From contig NZ_JAAIVF010000005.1 in the NCBI RefSeq assembly GCF_029589495.1, positions 310,001 to 374,000 of the forward strand: a stretch of DNA of 64,000 nucleotides. The letters run 5' to 3'. The stretch's first letter is position 1; the number at the start of each line of letters is the position of its first letter. A program made the translations under genes and the position numbers. Below the pieces are notes generated by a model. It saw only the letters and a program-made list of their open reading frames with translations. It searched no databases and had not been told where the DNA came from. This document shows, one piece after another, positions 56,649 through 63,974 of this stretch. Source of the DNA: Speluncibacter jeojiensis. Its GTDB lineage: Bacteria; Actinomycetota; Actinomycetes; Mycobacteriales; Mycobacteriaceae.

Positions 56649-57305
56649 TCAGCGCACGCCGCACGGTCGGAACTGCACGCTGACGCGGGTCCCGGTGGGG
56701 CGCAAGGTCTTCGGGATGCAGTGCTCCCAGGTGCGTTGGCACGACCCGCCCATGACCAGTAGGTCGCCGTGGCCGGCCGCGAAACGCATCGACGGCCCGC
56801 CGCCGCGGGGGCGTAGCAGCAACGGCCGGTCCGCCCCGAGGGAGAGGATCGCGACCATCGTGTCCTCGGTGCGGCCTCGGCCGATGGTGTCGCCGTGCCA
56901 GGCGACGCTGTCGGAACCGTCTCGGTAGCAACACAATCCGGCGGTGGTGAACGGCTCGCGGAGCTCGTCGCGGTAATGGTCGTCGAGTGCCGCGCGGGCG
57001 GCAGCGAGCAGCGGGTCGGGTAGTGCGGCGCCCTGCTCGTAGAAGCTGACCAGGCGCGGGACCGCGACCACGCGGTCGTACATCTGCCGGCGCTCGGCCC
57101 GCCACGGGACCACTGCCAGCAGCGTGTGCAGCAGTTCGTCCGACCCTGTCAGCCAGCCGGGCCGCACCTCCACCCAGGCGCCGTCGGTCAGTTCGGTGCG
57201 ATGCACGTGGCCGCCGAGCGGCTCGAACTGCGGCCCGTCGGCGGCGACGTCGAACAGTCCGGGCTGGTCGAACAGGCCGGACTGTTCGAGTGCCTTCGTG
57301 GTCAT
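56649..57305 (-). CDS. AlkB-like 2-oxoglutarate/Fe(II) dioxygenase
   Basis: This is a 218-residue AlkB-family enzyme. The iron ligands are H137 and D139 (VAWHGDTIG) and H195 (WEHCIPK); R207 or R213 in TGTRVSVQFRP would bind 2-oxoglutarate. LVSFYEQG and AILSLGADRPLLLRPRGGG match the nucleotide-recognition lid and beta core. It probably removes alkyl damage from DNA or RNA by oxidative demethylation. ATG at 57305. The gene is convergent with the small desA3-linked gene and divergent from the CoA transferase. Confidence 0.92.
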   Translation of the reverse strand: MTTKALEQSGLFDQPGLFDVAADGPQFEPLGGHVHRTELTDGAWVEVRPGWLTGSDELLHTLLAVVPWRAERRQMYDRVVAVPRLVSFYEQGAALPDPLLAAARAALDDHYRDELREPFTTAGLCCYRDGSDSVAWHGDTIGRGRTEDTMVAILSLGADRPLLLRPRGGGPSMRFAAGHGDLLVMGGSCQRTWEHCIPKTLRPTGTRVSVQFRPCGVR

Positions 57306-57369
57306 GACACCAGGGTACCCCAGGGCTCGAACAGATGTACGAGATCAAGGCTGGGTGGGGTCCGGCGGC

Positions 57370-57375
57370 TAGGGT
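57370..57375 (+). promoter_or_regulatory. -10 element for leaderless CoA-transferase gene
   Basis: TAGGGT lies 6 bases before the GTG at 57382 and there is no Shine-Dalgarno tract. Confidence 0.5.
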
Positions 57376-57381
57376 CGCGCT

Positions 57382-58491
57382 GTGACCGGTGCACTCGACG
57401 ACCTGCTCATCGCGGACTTCGGCCGCGTGCTGGCCGGTCCTTACGCGACCATGCTGCTCGCCGATCTCGGTGCCGAGGTGATCAAGATCGAACGCCCCGG
57501 CTCCGGCGACGACACCCGCACCTGGGGACCGCCGTGGGCCGGCGATCAGGCCACCTACTTCCAGGCGGTCAACCGCAACAAGCGCTCGCGGGCCTGGGAC
57601 CTGCGCGATCCGGCCGACCTCGCGCGCGCCCGGGAACTGGTGGCGCGTGCGGACGTGGTGGTCGAGAACTTCCTGCCGGGCACGATGGACCGGCTCGGGC
57701 TGGGCTACGACCGGGTGCGCGCGGCCAATCCCGGTGTCGTGTACTGCTCGATCACCGGGTTCGGCCGCGACCAGCAGTTGCCGGGCTACGACCTGCTGGT
57801 CCAGGCCGTCGGCGGGTTGATGTCGATCACCGGGCCGGACCCGGCCACCCCGACCAAGGTCGGCGTCGCGGTCGTCGACGTCATCACCGGCCTGCACGCG
57901 GCCGTCGGCATATTGGCCGCGCTGCGGCACCGTGACCGCACGGGCTCAGGGCAGCGGGTCGAGGTCAACCTGCTGTCCTCGCTGCTGTCGGCGCTGGTCA
58001 ACCAGTCATCGGGGTACGTGTCGGCCGGCGTCGTGCCCCGCGCGATGGGCAATCGGCACCCGAGCATCACCCCGTACGAGATCTTCCCGACCGCCGACCG
58101 GCCGCTGGTGCTGGCGGTCGGCAACGACGGCCAATTTCGCAAACTGGCGCAGGCGCTCGGGCTCGCGGAACTGGGCGTCGACGAGCGTTTCGCCACCAAC
58201 GCGGCCCGCGTCGCGCATCGCGAGGAGTTGTGCGCGGTACTCGAGTCGACCCTCGCGGCGCGGCCGGCCGACGAGTGGTTCGAGGCGTTGACCGCGGCCG
58301 CGGTGCCGTGCGGCCCGCTCAACGATCTGGCCGACGCGTTCGCGCTGGCGCAGCGGCTCGGGCTGGACCCGATCGTGGAGATCCCGGTTGAAGCCGGCGG
58401 GCGAACGGCCCGTCAGGTGGCGAACCCGATCCGGCTCAGCGAGACGCCCGCCCGCTACCGGACCCCGCCGCCGACGTTGGATGAGGGGTAG
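57382..58491 (+). CDS. class III CoA transferase (CaiB/BaiF family)
   Basis: This is a 369-residue CoA transferase. The start LLIADFGRVLAGPYATMLLADLGAEVIKIERPGSGDDTR (in blocks) is diagnostic; D137 in LPGYDLLVQAVGG is the catalytic aspartate that forms the anhydride and acyl-CoA thioester. NRNKRSRAWDLRDPADL and QAVGGLMSITGP are conserved. It moves CoA between carboxylic acids in fatty-acid or amino-acid catabolism; substrates unknown. The GTG at 57382 is supported by a TAGGGT -10 box at leaderless spacing. It resembles Rv3272. Confidence 0.92.
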   Translation: MTGALDDLLIADFGRVLAGPYATMLLADLGAEVIKIERPGSGDDTRTWGPPWAGDQATYFQAVNRNKRSRAWDLRDPADLARARELVARADVVVENFLPGTMDRLGLGYDRVRAANPGVVYCSITGFGRDQQLPGYDLLVQAVGGLMSITGPDPATPTKVGVAVVDVITGLHAAVGILAALRHRDRTGSGQRVEVNLLSSLLSALVNQSSGYVSAGVVPRAMGNRHPSITPYEIFPTADRPLVLAVGNDGQFRKLAQALGLAELGVDERFATNAARVAHREELCAVLESTLAARPADEWFEALTAAAVPCGPLNDLADAFALAQRLGLDPIVEIPVEAGGRTARQVANPIRLSETPARYRTPPPTLDEG

Positions 58492-58572
58492 CGGCGCGCG
58501 ATCGACTCCTGTTGCGTGGCGCCCGCGCGTGGTAGACCCGAAGGGAAGGAAACGCGTGGGGAAGTAGAACTG

Positions 58573-59733
58573 GTGTCCGGCCACAGGCTTCGGGGTGGGG
58601 ACCGTCGTGTCGCGGTGGTTCACGCATCGGCCTGGGCGGGACTGGTCGTCGGCTGTTACGCGTTGGCCGAACAGGGGGAGCGGTGGGGCGTCCCCGCCCC
58701 GCAGTTGGTGGGGTCGCTGGTGGTCGGTGCGGTGCTGGCGGTCGGCGGCGTGGTCCACGGTGTGTTCCCGCATCGGGCGTGGCTGCCCGCGCAGGCGCTC
58801 GTCGGTGTGCTCATGGGCAGCTATCTGTCCTCGGCCGCGCTGGCATCGGTTGCGCCGACCGCACTTCCGCTGAGCGCCGCGACGTTGCTGACGATCGCCA
58901 TCTGTGTGGGGATCGCGGCTCTTCTGGCGAGGTCGCCGCGGGTGAGCCTGGCCGCGGCGACCCTCGGGCTGGCGCCCGGCGGATCGGCGGCGATCATCTC
59001 GCTGGCGACCGATCAGGGGACCGACAGCCGTCTGGTGGCGTTCTCGCAGTACCTGAGGGTCGGCCTGGTCGCGTTGTCGGCACCGCTCGTCGTCGCGGTG
59101 ATCGGCGGCGGTGGCAACGGGATTCCCGCCGCCGAGCTGGGCAGGCGCAGCGCCGGCGGGTTGGGCCGGATCGCTTCGGGACCGTGGATGCCGGTCCTGC
59201 TGGCCGCGATCTGCGTGGTCGGCGCGGTGGCCGGGCGGCGGCTGCGGTTGCCGTCGGCGGTGCTGCTGGGGCCGCTGCTGCTGGCGATGGCGGTCACGCT
59301 GGCCGGTGTGCACGGATTCGCGCCGGCCGGTGCGCTGCGCGACGTGGCGCTGGTGGTCATCGGCCTCGAGGTCGGGCTGCGGTTCACCCGCGCCACGATC
59401 GGTCACCTGGGTCGGCTGCTGCCGGAGGTGCTGGCCTGCATCTGCGCGGTGTGCGTGCTGTGCGCCGGCATCGCGTGGGCGCTGGGCCGGCTGATCGGCA
59501 TCCCGTTCGTCGACGCGTATCTGGCGACCACGCCGGGCGGCATCAACGCGGTGCTGGCGACCGCCGCATCCACCGGTACGGACGTGCCGCTGGTGTCGAC
59601 CGTGCAGAGTCTGCGACTCGTGGTGGTGGTCCTGGCGGTCCCGCTGCTGCTGCGGTGGCTCGCGCATCGGCAGTCGATGCGCGAGTCCCGCCGGGCAGCT
59701 GTCGAACCGGCGCCGGTCGAGGACGCCGCCTGA
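58573..59733 (+). CDS. AbrB-family membrane transporter (AbrB duplication)
   Basis: This is a 386-residue polytopic protein with two repeats, each having the motif G-G-x-x-A-I/M: LAPGGSAAIISLATD and ATTPGGINAVLATAASTG. About ten membrane segments are expected. It matches the AbrB (AmoA-linked) family PF05145, a group of probable transporters named in a monooxygenase context; no monooxygenase is near. The GTG at 58573 (VSGHRLRGG) is used; an in-frame GTG at 58516 is possible but gives a non-conserved N-terminus. Substrate unknown. Confidence 0.82.
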   Translation: MSGHRLRGGDRRVAVVHASAWAGLVVGCYALAEQGERWGVPAPQLVGSLVVGAVLAVGGVVHGVFPHRAWLPAQALVGVLMGSYLSSAALASVAPTALPLSAATLLTIAICVGIAALLARSPRVSLAAATLGLAPGGSAAIISLATDQGTDSRLVAFSQYLRVGLVALSAPLVVAVIGGGGNGIPAAELGRRSAGGLGRIASGPWMPVLLAAICVVGAVAGRRLRLPSAVLLGPLLLAMAVTLAGVHGFAPAGALRDVALVVIGLEVGLRFTRATIGHLGRLLPEVLACICAVCVLCAGIAWALGRLIGIPFVDAYLATTPGGINAVLATAASTGTDVPLVSTVQSLRLVVVVLAVPLLLRWLAHRQSMRESRRAAVEPAPVEDAA

Positions 59734-59742
59734 TCGGCCGGG

Positions 59743-60231
59743 TCAGCCGACGAGTGCCTTGAGCATCGCCAGGTTGGCGGCCATCCCGTCCCGCCACACC
59801 GACATCCGGCCCTCGAGGATCGCGGCCTCCTTGCCGGGGTGCTGCTCGACGAAGTCGGTCAGCGGCGAGCGTCCGGTGCCGACCTTGGCCCACTGGCGGA
59901 CGATCGAACCGTCACCGTCGGCGTCGACCTCGAAGCCCCAGAACGAGAACGGATCGTCCACGGGGCCCACGCTCCAGACCCAGCGGCGGCCGTCCTCGAC
60001 CTCGACGATCTGCGGGTCGGTGGACCACTCGCCCAGTTGGGCATTGGCGTTGTGGCCGCGGAAGCGGGCGCCGACGGCGACCCCGGTCGCGCCGTCGAGC
60101 CACTCGGCCCGCTTGAGCTCACCCGCCGCGCGAGTGGGCAGTTCGATGTCGGTGACCAGTTCCCAGGCCCGCTCGGGGCTGCAGGACAGGCGCTCGGTGA
60201 CCTCGACGGTGGGGGTGTCGCGCATGAGCAT
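59743..60231 (-). CDS. SRPBCC (polyketide cyclase/START-like) protein
   Basis: This is a 162-residue helix-grip protein: TPTVEVTERLSCSPERAWELVTDIELPTRAAGELKRAEWLDG in blocks opens the domain, and WVWSVGPVDDPFSFWGFEVDADGDGS and MAANLAMLKALV complete it. It forms a hydrophobic ligand cavity; such proteins bind lipids or polyketides or modify stress responses. ATG at 60231 has GAAGGAG 8 bases upstream; ATG at 60225 is an alternative. Unrelated in detail to the Rv0910-type protein at 49.1 kb. Divergent from the DUF2252 gene; the 232-bp gap (60232-60463) shows no clear element. Confidence 0.85.
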   Translation of the reverse strand: MLMRDTPTVEVTERLSCSPERAWELVTDIELPTRAAGELKRAEWLDGATGVAVGARFRGHNANAQLGEWSTDPQIVEVEDGRRWVWSVGPVDDPFSFWGFEVDADGDGSIVRQWAKVGTGRSPLTDFVEQHPGKEAAILEGRMSVWRDGMAANLAMLKALVG

Positions 60232-60463
60232 GGTGAAGACTCCTTCGGCTCGTTCGCCCCGCCGCCGAATCGGTCGGTGCCGTCGTCGCGCAGGGAGACG
60301 TGTGGGTGTCACCACATTCCAACACGGCAGTCCGACCTGTGCCCGCGGGCCCCGGGATTCGCCGCGCGCCCGGCAGAATCACGGAAGATGACGAATCGGA
60401 GGTGGCGGCGGCGATCAGCGGTGCACAATGGCGCAGATTCGACCCGGATCGAGAGGGGGCTCC

Positions 60464-61873
60464 ATGGTGCCCGAGCAGGTGAGTGCCGGCCTGACCGTCG
60501 ACGAGCGGGTCGAGCGTGGCCGAGCGGCGCGTCGGACCACCCCACTGGAGGCGCTCGCCGAACTCGACACGTCCGGGCCGCGCGATCCGATCGTCCTGCT
60601 CGAGAAGCAGGCGGAAAGCCGTGTACCGCAGCTTGTCCCGGTCCGTCACGGACGGATGTCGAGCAGCCCCTTCGCGTTCTACCGTGGTGCGGCACTGGTC
60701 ATGGCCGACGACCTGTCGCGGTCGCCGAACAGTGGGCTGCACACACAACTGTGCGGCGACGCGCACCTGAGCAACTTCGGCATCTTCGCGACGCCGGAGC
60801 GTCGACTCGCCTTTGACGTCAACGACTTCGACGAGACGTACCCGGGCCCGTTCGAATGGGATGTCAAGCGGCTCGTCGCGAGTCTCGCGGTGGCCGCACG
60901 CGAGAACGACTTCACCGGCAAGCAGCGAAAGCGGATCACCCGGGCGTGTGCGGCCGAGTACCGCGAAACGATGCTCGCGCAGGCGGAGCGGGGCAACCTT
61001 GCGGTGTGGTACTCGCACATCGAGCCCACGGCCGAGATGGAGGATCTGCGCGACGAACTCGACTCCTCCACGAAGAAGCGCACCCGCAAGCTGCTCGCGA
61101 AGTCCCGGCACCGCGACAGTCTGCAGGCCCTGGAGAGGCTGACCGAGGTCGTCGACGGCGAGCGGAAGATCGTCAGCCTGCCGCCGCTGATCGTTCCCAT
61201 CGAGGAGGTGTTCGCGGACGCGGACGCCGACCGGATCTACGACGAACTACGCGGGCGCATCCGGGAGTACCGGGCGACGCTGCGGTGGGATCACCGCGTG
61301 CTGCAGGACCAGTTCGAGTTCGTGCAGGCGGCGCGCAAGGTGGTCGGGGTCGGTAGCGTCGGCACCCGGGCCTGGATCCTGATGTTCCGGGGTAAGGACG
61401 ACGATGATCCGCTGTTCCTGCAGGCCAAGGAGGCGCAGCGGTCGGTGCTGGCCGGTTACGTGGACGGGCCGGCCTTCGCCAACGAGGGCGAGCGGATCGT
61501 GGACGGCCAGCGGCTGATGCAGGCGGCCAGCGACATCTTCCTCGGCTGGCAGCAGGGGCCGGGGACCATCGACGGGGTGCGGCGCGACTTCTACCTGCGC
61601 CAATTGCGCGACGGCAAGGGTTCCGCGGTGGTCGAGGCGATGTCACCGACCGGGATGACGATGTACGGCAGGTTGTGCGGCCGCGCGCTCGCCTACGCGC
61701 ATGCCCGATCGGGGGACCGGATCGCGATCGCGGAGTACCTCGGGTCCGGACCCGAGTTCGACGAGGCCGTCGCGGCGTTCGCCGAGGCCTACGCGAAACA
61801 GAATGCGCGGGACCATGCCGCGCTGCTCGCCGCGATCGAGCAGGGCCGGGTCACGGCGCGCACCGGCATCTGA
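60464..61873 (+). CDS. DUF2252 protein
   Basis: This is a 469-residue protein with kinase-like (protein-kinase-superfamily) signatures: VPVRHGRMSSSPFAFYRGAALVMADDL, LCGDAHLSNFGIFATPERRLAFDVNDFDETYPGPFEWDVKRLVASL in blocks, and GTRAWILMFRGKDDDDPLFLQAKEA and LPLI segments. The GDAHLSNFG and DVNDFDE blocks are the catalytic-loop and metal-binding parts seen in aminoglycoside-phosphotransferase-like folds. Substrate unknown. ATG at 60464 with GAGAGGGGG upstream. It is the last chromosomal gene before the att region. Confidence 0.9.
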   Translation: MVPEQVSAGLTVDERVERGRAARRTTPLEALAELDTSGPRDPIVLLEKQAESRVPQLVPVRHGRMSSSPFAFYRGAALVMADDLSRSPNSGLHTQLCGDAHLSNFGIFATPERRLAFDVNDFDETYPGPFEWDVKRLVASLAVAARENDFTGKQRKRITRACAAEYRETMLAQAERGNLAVWYSHIEPTAEMEDLRDELDSSTKKRTRKLLAKSRHRDSLQALERLTEVVDGERKIVSLPPLIVPIEEVFADADADRIYDELRGRIREYRATLRWDHRVLQDQFEFVQAARKVVGVGSVGTRAWILMFRGKDDDDPLFLQAKEAQRSVLAGYVDGPAFANEGERIVDGQRLMQAASDIFLGWQQGPGTIDGVRRDFYLRQLRDGKGSAVVEAMSPTGMTMYGRLCGRALAYAHARSGDRIAIAEYLGSGPEFDEAVAAFAEAYAKQNARDHAALLAAIEQGRVTARTGI

Positions 61874-61913
61874 CGGCAGGCGCGGAAACACCTCCGACCC
61901 GAGCAAACATATG

Positions 61914-61960
61914 TGCCCTCGGCAGGATTCGAACCTGCGACACCCGCTTTAGGAGAGCGT
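61914..61960 (-). pseudogene. 3' fragment of tRNA-Arg(CCU); probable attachment site of the element to the right
   Basis: On the minus strand the fragment reads from CGCT of the anticodon stem through loop CTCCTAA (anticodon CCU at 61953-61951), AGCGG, a variable loop, the T-arm GCAGG-TTCGAAT-CCTGC and the acceptor strand CGAGGGC plus discriminator A at 61914. The matching 5' half (acceptor GCCCTCG, D-arm) is absent from the upstream bases up to 62100. A tRNA 3' end without its 5' end is the standard footprint of site-specific integration. The homology core is about 45-50 bp. Confidence 0.88.
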
Positions 61961-62064
61961 TTCAGCCTCCGGCCGCGACCTGCGCATATCGGTTGAATCG
62001 ACAGTGTAGCAACAAGTTTGAGCTGTTCAGTGATGCTGGTTGATTCTCGTAGTTTTCGGTGGTT

Positions 62065-62094
62065 TGTGGGCAGAGTGTGGGCAAAATGTGGGCA
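62065..62094 (+). repeat. three TGTGGGCA direct repeats with 11-bp period
   Basis: TGTGGGCA occurs at 62065-62072, 62076-62083 and 62087-62094, exactly one helical turn apart. Placed about 105 bp inside the attachment core, these look like arm-type binding sites for a tyrosine integrase or its excision factor. Confidence 0.8.
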
Positions 62095-62149
62095 CCGGCT
62101 ACCGACGCTGCAGGCCGTGTGCCATGATCGTCACGACAAATGAAAAGGA

Positions 62150-62179
62150 CCCCGGCGGGTGCTGGTAACACCCCCGGGG
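62150..62179 (+). promoter_or_regulatory. GC-rich hairpin upstream of the helix-turn-helix gene
   Basis: CCCCGG (62150-62155) pairs with CCGGGG (62174-62179) and GGGTG (62157-62161) with CACCC (62169-62173), one bulged base, loop CTGGTAA. It ends just before an ATG at 62181 and would sequester the GGGG tract, which favours the downstream GTG at 62208 as start. Confidence 0.5.
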
Positions 62180-62207
62180 CATGGCCGAACTAGTCAAGGA
62201 GTTCGAC

Positions 62208-63053
62208 GTGTCTGAGCATAGCTGTATGTCTGGCGGTGTCCGCCGCGGTCCGCGCCAAGCGGACAACTTCACCATCATCTCGAACGCCGTCCTCAACGAC
62301 GACCGGCTGTCCTTCCGCGCGCGCGGCGTCCTCATGTGGCTGCTGTCCAAGCCTGCCGACTGGCGCACCCGATCCGAAGCGATCGCCCGCCAGTCGCCGA
62401 CCGAGGGCCGGGACGCGATCCGTACCGCCATGCGCGAGCTCGAGCAGCTCGGCTACCTCGTACGCGAGAAGCGGCAGGACGAGCGGGGCCGCTGGCACAC
62501 CGAACAGACCATCTTCGAGGAACCGGTCGACAGTGCTCCCACACCGGAGCCTGGCAAATCGCACACCGGTCGCGCCGACGTCGGAGAGTCCGGCGCTCTT
62601 ACAAGGATTAAGTCACCAAGGACTGAGACCAACAACAACCGTCCGCGCGCACCTCGCCAGCACGCGGCGCACCAGGTGTCGTCGTTGTCGGAGAAGGTCG
62701 AGGAGATCCACACCGCTGACGCGGGCAAGCTCGCCGACCTCGAGTCCGCGACGGTTGCTGCGGGCCTGCCCGCCAGCTACGGGCGCGTCCGGGCCATGCA
62801 GCGCAGCGCGATCCTCGAGCTGATCGACCAGCACGGCATCCCCGAGCTCGTCGCGGCCGCTCGCAGCGCGCACCGCGACTCGAACCCCACGCTGCACGTG
62901 AACGGCTGGCTGCGGCTCTGGCAGGCGCTGCCGGTGCGCCAGGCGGTGCGCGTCGCGCCGAAGTGCGGCAAGTGCGACGAGTACGGCTGGCTTCCCGACG
63001 ACGCGCAGGGACGCGCGGTGCGCTGCTCCTGCCGGACGGCGGCCGTCGCATGA
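62208..63053 (+). CDS. element-borne helix-turn-helix protein with C-terminal zinc ribbon
   Basis: This encodes 281 residues from the GTG at 62208, which has AAGGAG 6 bases upstream; an in-frame ATG at 62181 lacks a free Shine-Dalgarno. The N-terminus (RQADNFTIISNAVLNDDRLSFRARGVLMWLLSKPADWRTRSEAIAR in blocks) and IRTAMRELEQLGYLVREKRQ form a winged helix like those in plasmid and phage replication initiators. A Pro/Arg-rich linker follows, then a helical domain and a likely zinc ribbon CGKCDEYGWLPDD..RCSC near the C-terminus. It may start element replication, but this is inference. Its stop overlaps the next gene (ATGA). Confidence 0.82.
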   Translation: MSEHSCMSGGVRRGPRQADNFTIISNAVLNDDRLSFRARGVLMWLLSKPADWRTRSEAIARQSPTEGRDAIRTAMRELEQLGYLVREKRQDERGRWHTEQTIFEEPVDSAPTPEPGKSHTGRADVGESGALTRIKSPRTETNNNRPRAPRQHAAHQVSSLSEKVEEIHTADAGKLADLESATVAAGLPASYGRVRAMQRSAILELIDQHGIPELVAAARSAHRDSNPTLHVNGWLRLWQALPVRQAVRVAPKCGKCDEYGWLPDDAQGRAVRCSCRTAAVA

Positions 63054-63217
63054 CATCCGACCAGATCCGCCAGCTCCTCGACGCCTCCCGCGCCCGCCTG
63101 GCCGTCGAGACCCACACCCCCGACCAGCCCGCCGCGCTGTCCTACGCCCGCGCGCTGTGGGCGCTCGAGGACGACCTGCGCACGATCGCCGACCAACCCG
63201 AAGGGACCGTCCGATGA
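63050..63217 (+). CDS. 55-residue element protein
   Basis: This encodes 55 residues from an ATG at 63050, overlapping the preceding stop and, at its own TGA, the ATG of the DUF2637 gene (two ATGA overlaps), so the three genes are translated as a unit. The product is a charged, helical peptide (MTSDQIRQLLDASRARLAVETH, LWALEDDLRTIADQ). I do not recognise it. The tight coupling on both sides is the main support for it being real. Confidence 0.7.
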   Translation: MTSDQIRQLLDASRARLAVETHTPDQPAALSYARALWALEDDLRTIADQPEGTVR

Positions 63218-63915
63218 CCCGCCACCTGCACGCCGCAGCCACCGCCGCGATCGCCGTCCTCGCGTTCGCGCTCAGCTACAGCAACCTCGCCGCGCTGGCC
63301 GGCCGCGCCGGGTACGGCTTCGTCATGGCGCACACGTGGCCGTTCGTCGTCGACGGGCTCGCGGTCGTCGCGACCGCCGCGGTGATGCGACTGCGGGCGC
63401 GCCGCACCTACGCATGGTCGCTACTCGCCGCGTCGACGACCGTCTCCGTCGTCGCGGGCGCGGCGGCGCACCTCCTGCCCGCCGGGCCGCTGCCGGGATG
63501 GGCCGGTGCACTCGTCGCAGTCGTCCCGCCGCTGTGCCTGCTCGTCGCACCGCACCTGGCGGTCCAGCTGCGACGCGACGCGGTCGGGGAGTCTGCTGCA
63601 CCGATCGAACAGCCCGCTGGACGGGACGAGCAGCACGCTGCACCCGTCGAGCGCCTCGAGGCGCCCGAGTGCGACACCTGCGACGACCAGCAGGAACGCA
63701 CCCCGGCGCATGAGGATGCCGTGCTGTTCCAGCTCGAGGCGACGCAGCCGCGACAGGACAGCGACGCGATGCGCGACGAGGCGCTGCGGCTGCTCGCGAC
63801 GACCGACATGTCGCAGCGGGCCGTCGCACGAGCGGTTGGCACATCGGAGACGTCGGTGCGACGGTGGCGCAAGACTGCCGACGCCGTGCCGGCGCTCGTC
63901 GCAGTCAGCGGGTAG
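63214..63915 (+). CDS. DUF2637 membrane protein with C-terminal helix-turn-helix
   Basis: This encodes 233 residues. The first 130 are a DUF2637 membrane domain with four helices (HAAATAAIAVLAFALSYSNLAALA, VMAHTWPFVVDGLAVVATAAVM, YAWSLLAASTTVSVVAGAAAHLL in parts, and LVAVVPPLCLLVAPHLAV). DUF2637 proteins are found almost only on actinobacterial mobile elements, where SpdB-like members aid plasmid spread. A charged linker with two cysteines (CDTCDD) leads to a C-terminal helix-turn-helix MSQRAVARAVGTSETSVRRWRK (residues about 205-226), in effect a membrane-anchored DNA-binding domain. ATG at 63214. Confidence 0.85.
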   Translation: MTRHLHAAATAAIAVLAFALSYSNLAALAGRAGYGFVMAHTWPFVVDGLAVVATAAVMRLRARRTYAWSLLAASTTVSVVAGAAAHLLPAGPLPGWAGALVAVVPPLCLLVAPHLAVQLRRDAVGESAAPIEQPAGRDEQHAAPVERLEAPECDTCDDQQERTPAHEDAVLFQLEATQPRQDSDAMRDEALRLLATTDMSQRAVARAVGTSETSVRRWRKTADAVPALVAVSG

Positions 63916-63974
63916 ATCGCGTTGTGCGGCGGGTGTGGTAGACCTCTCCGAACCAACCACTCTGGGAGGAACCT

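Noticed and set aside
61914-61990. A complete tRNA gene
   Set aside because: No D-arm or 5' acceptor strand complementary to CGAGGGC is found upstream on the minus strand.
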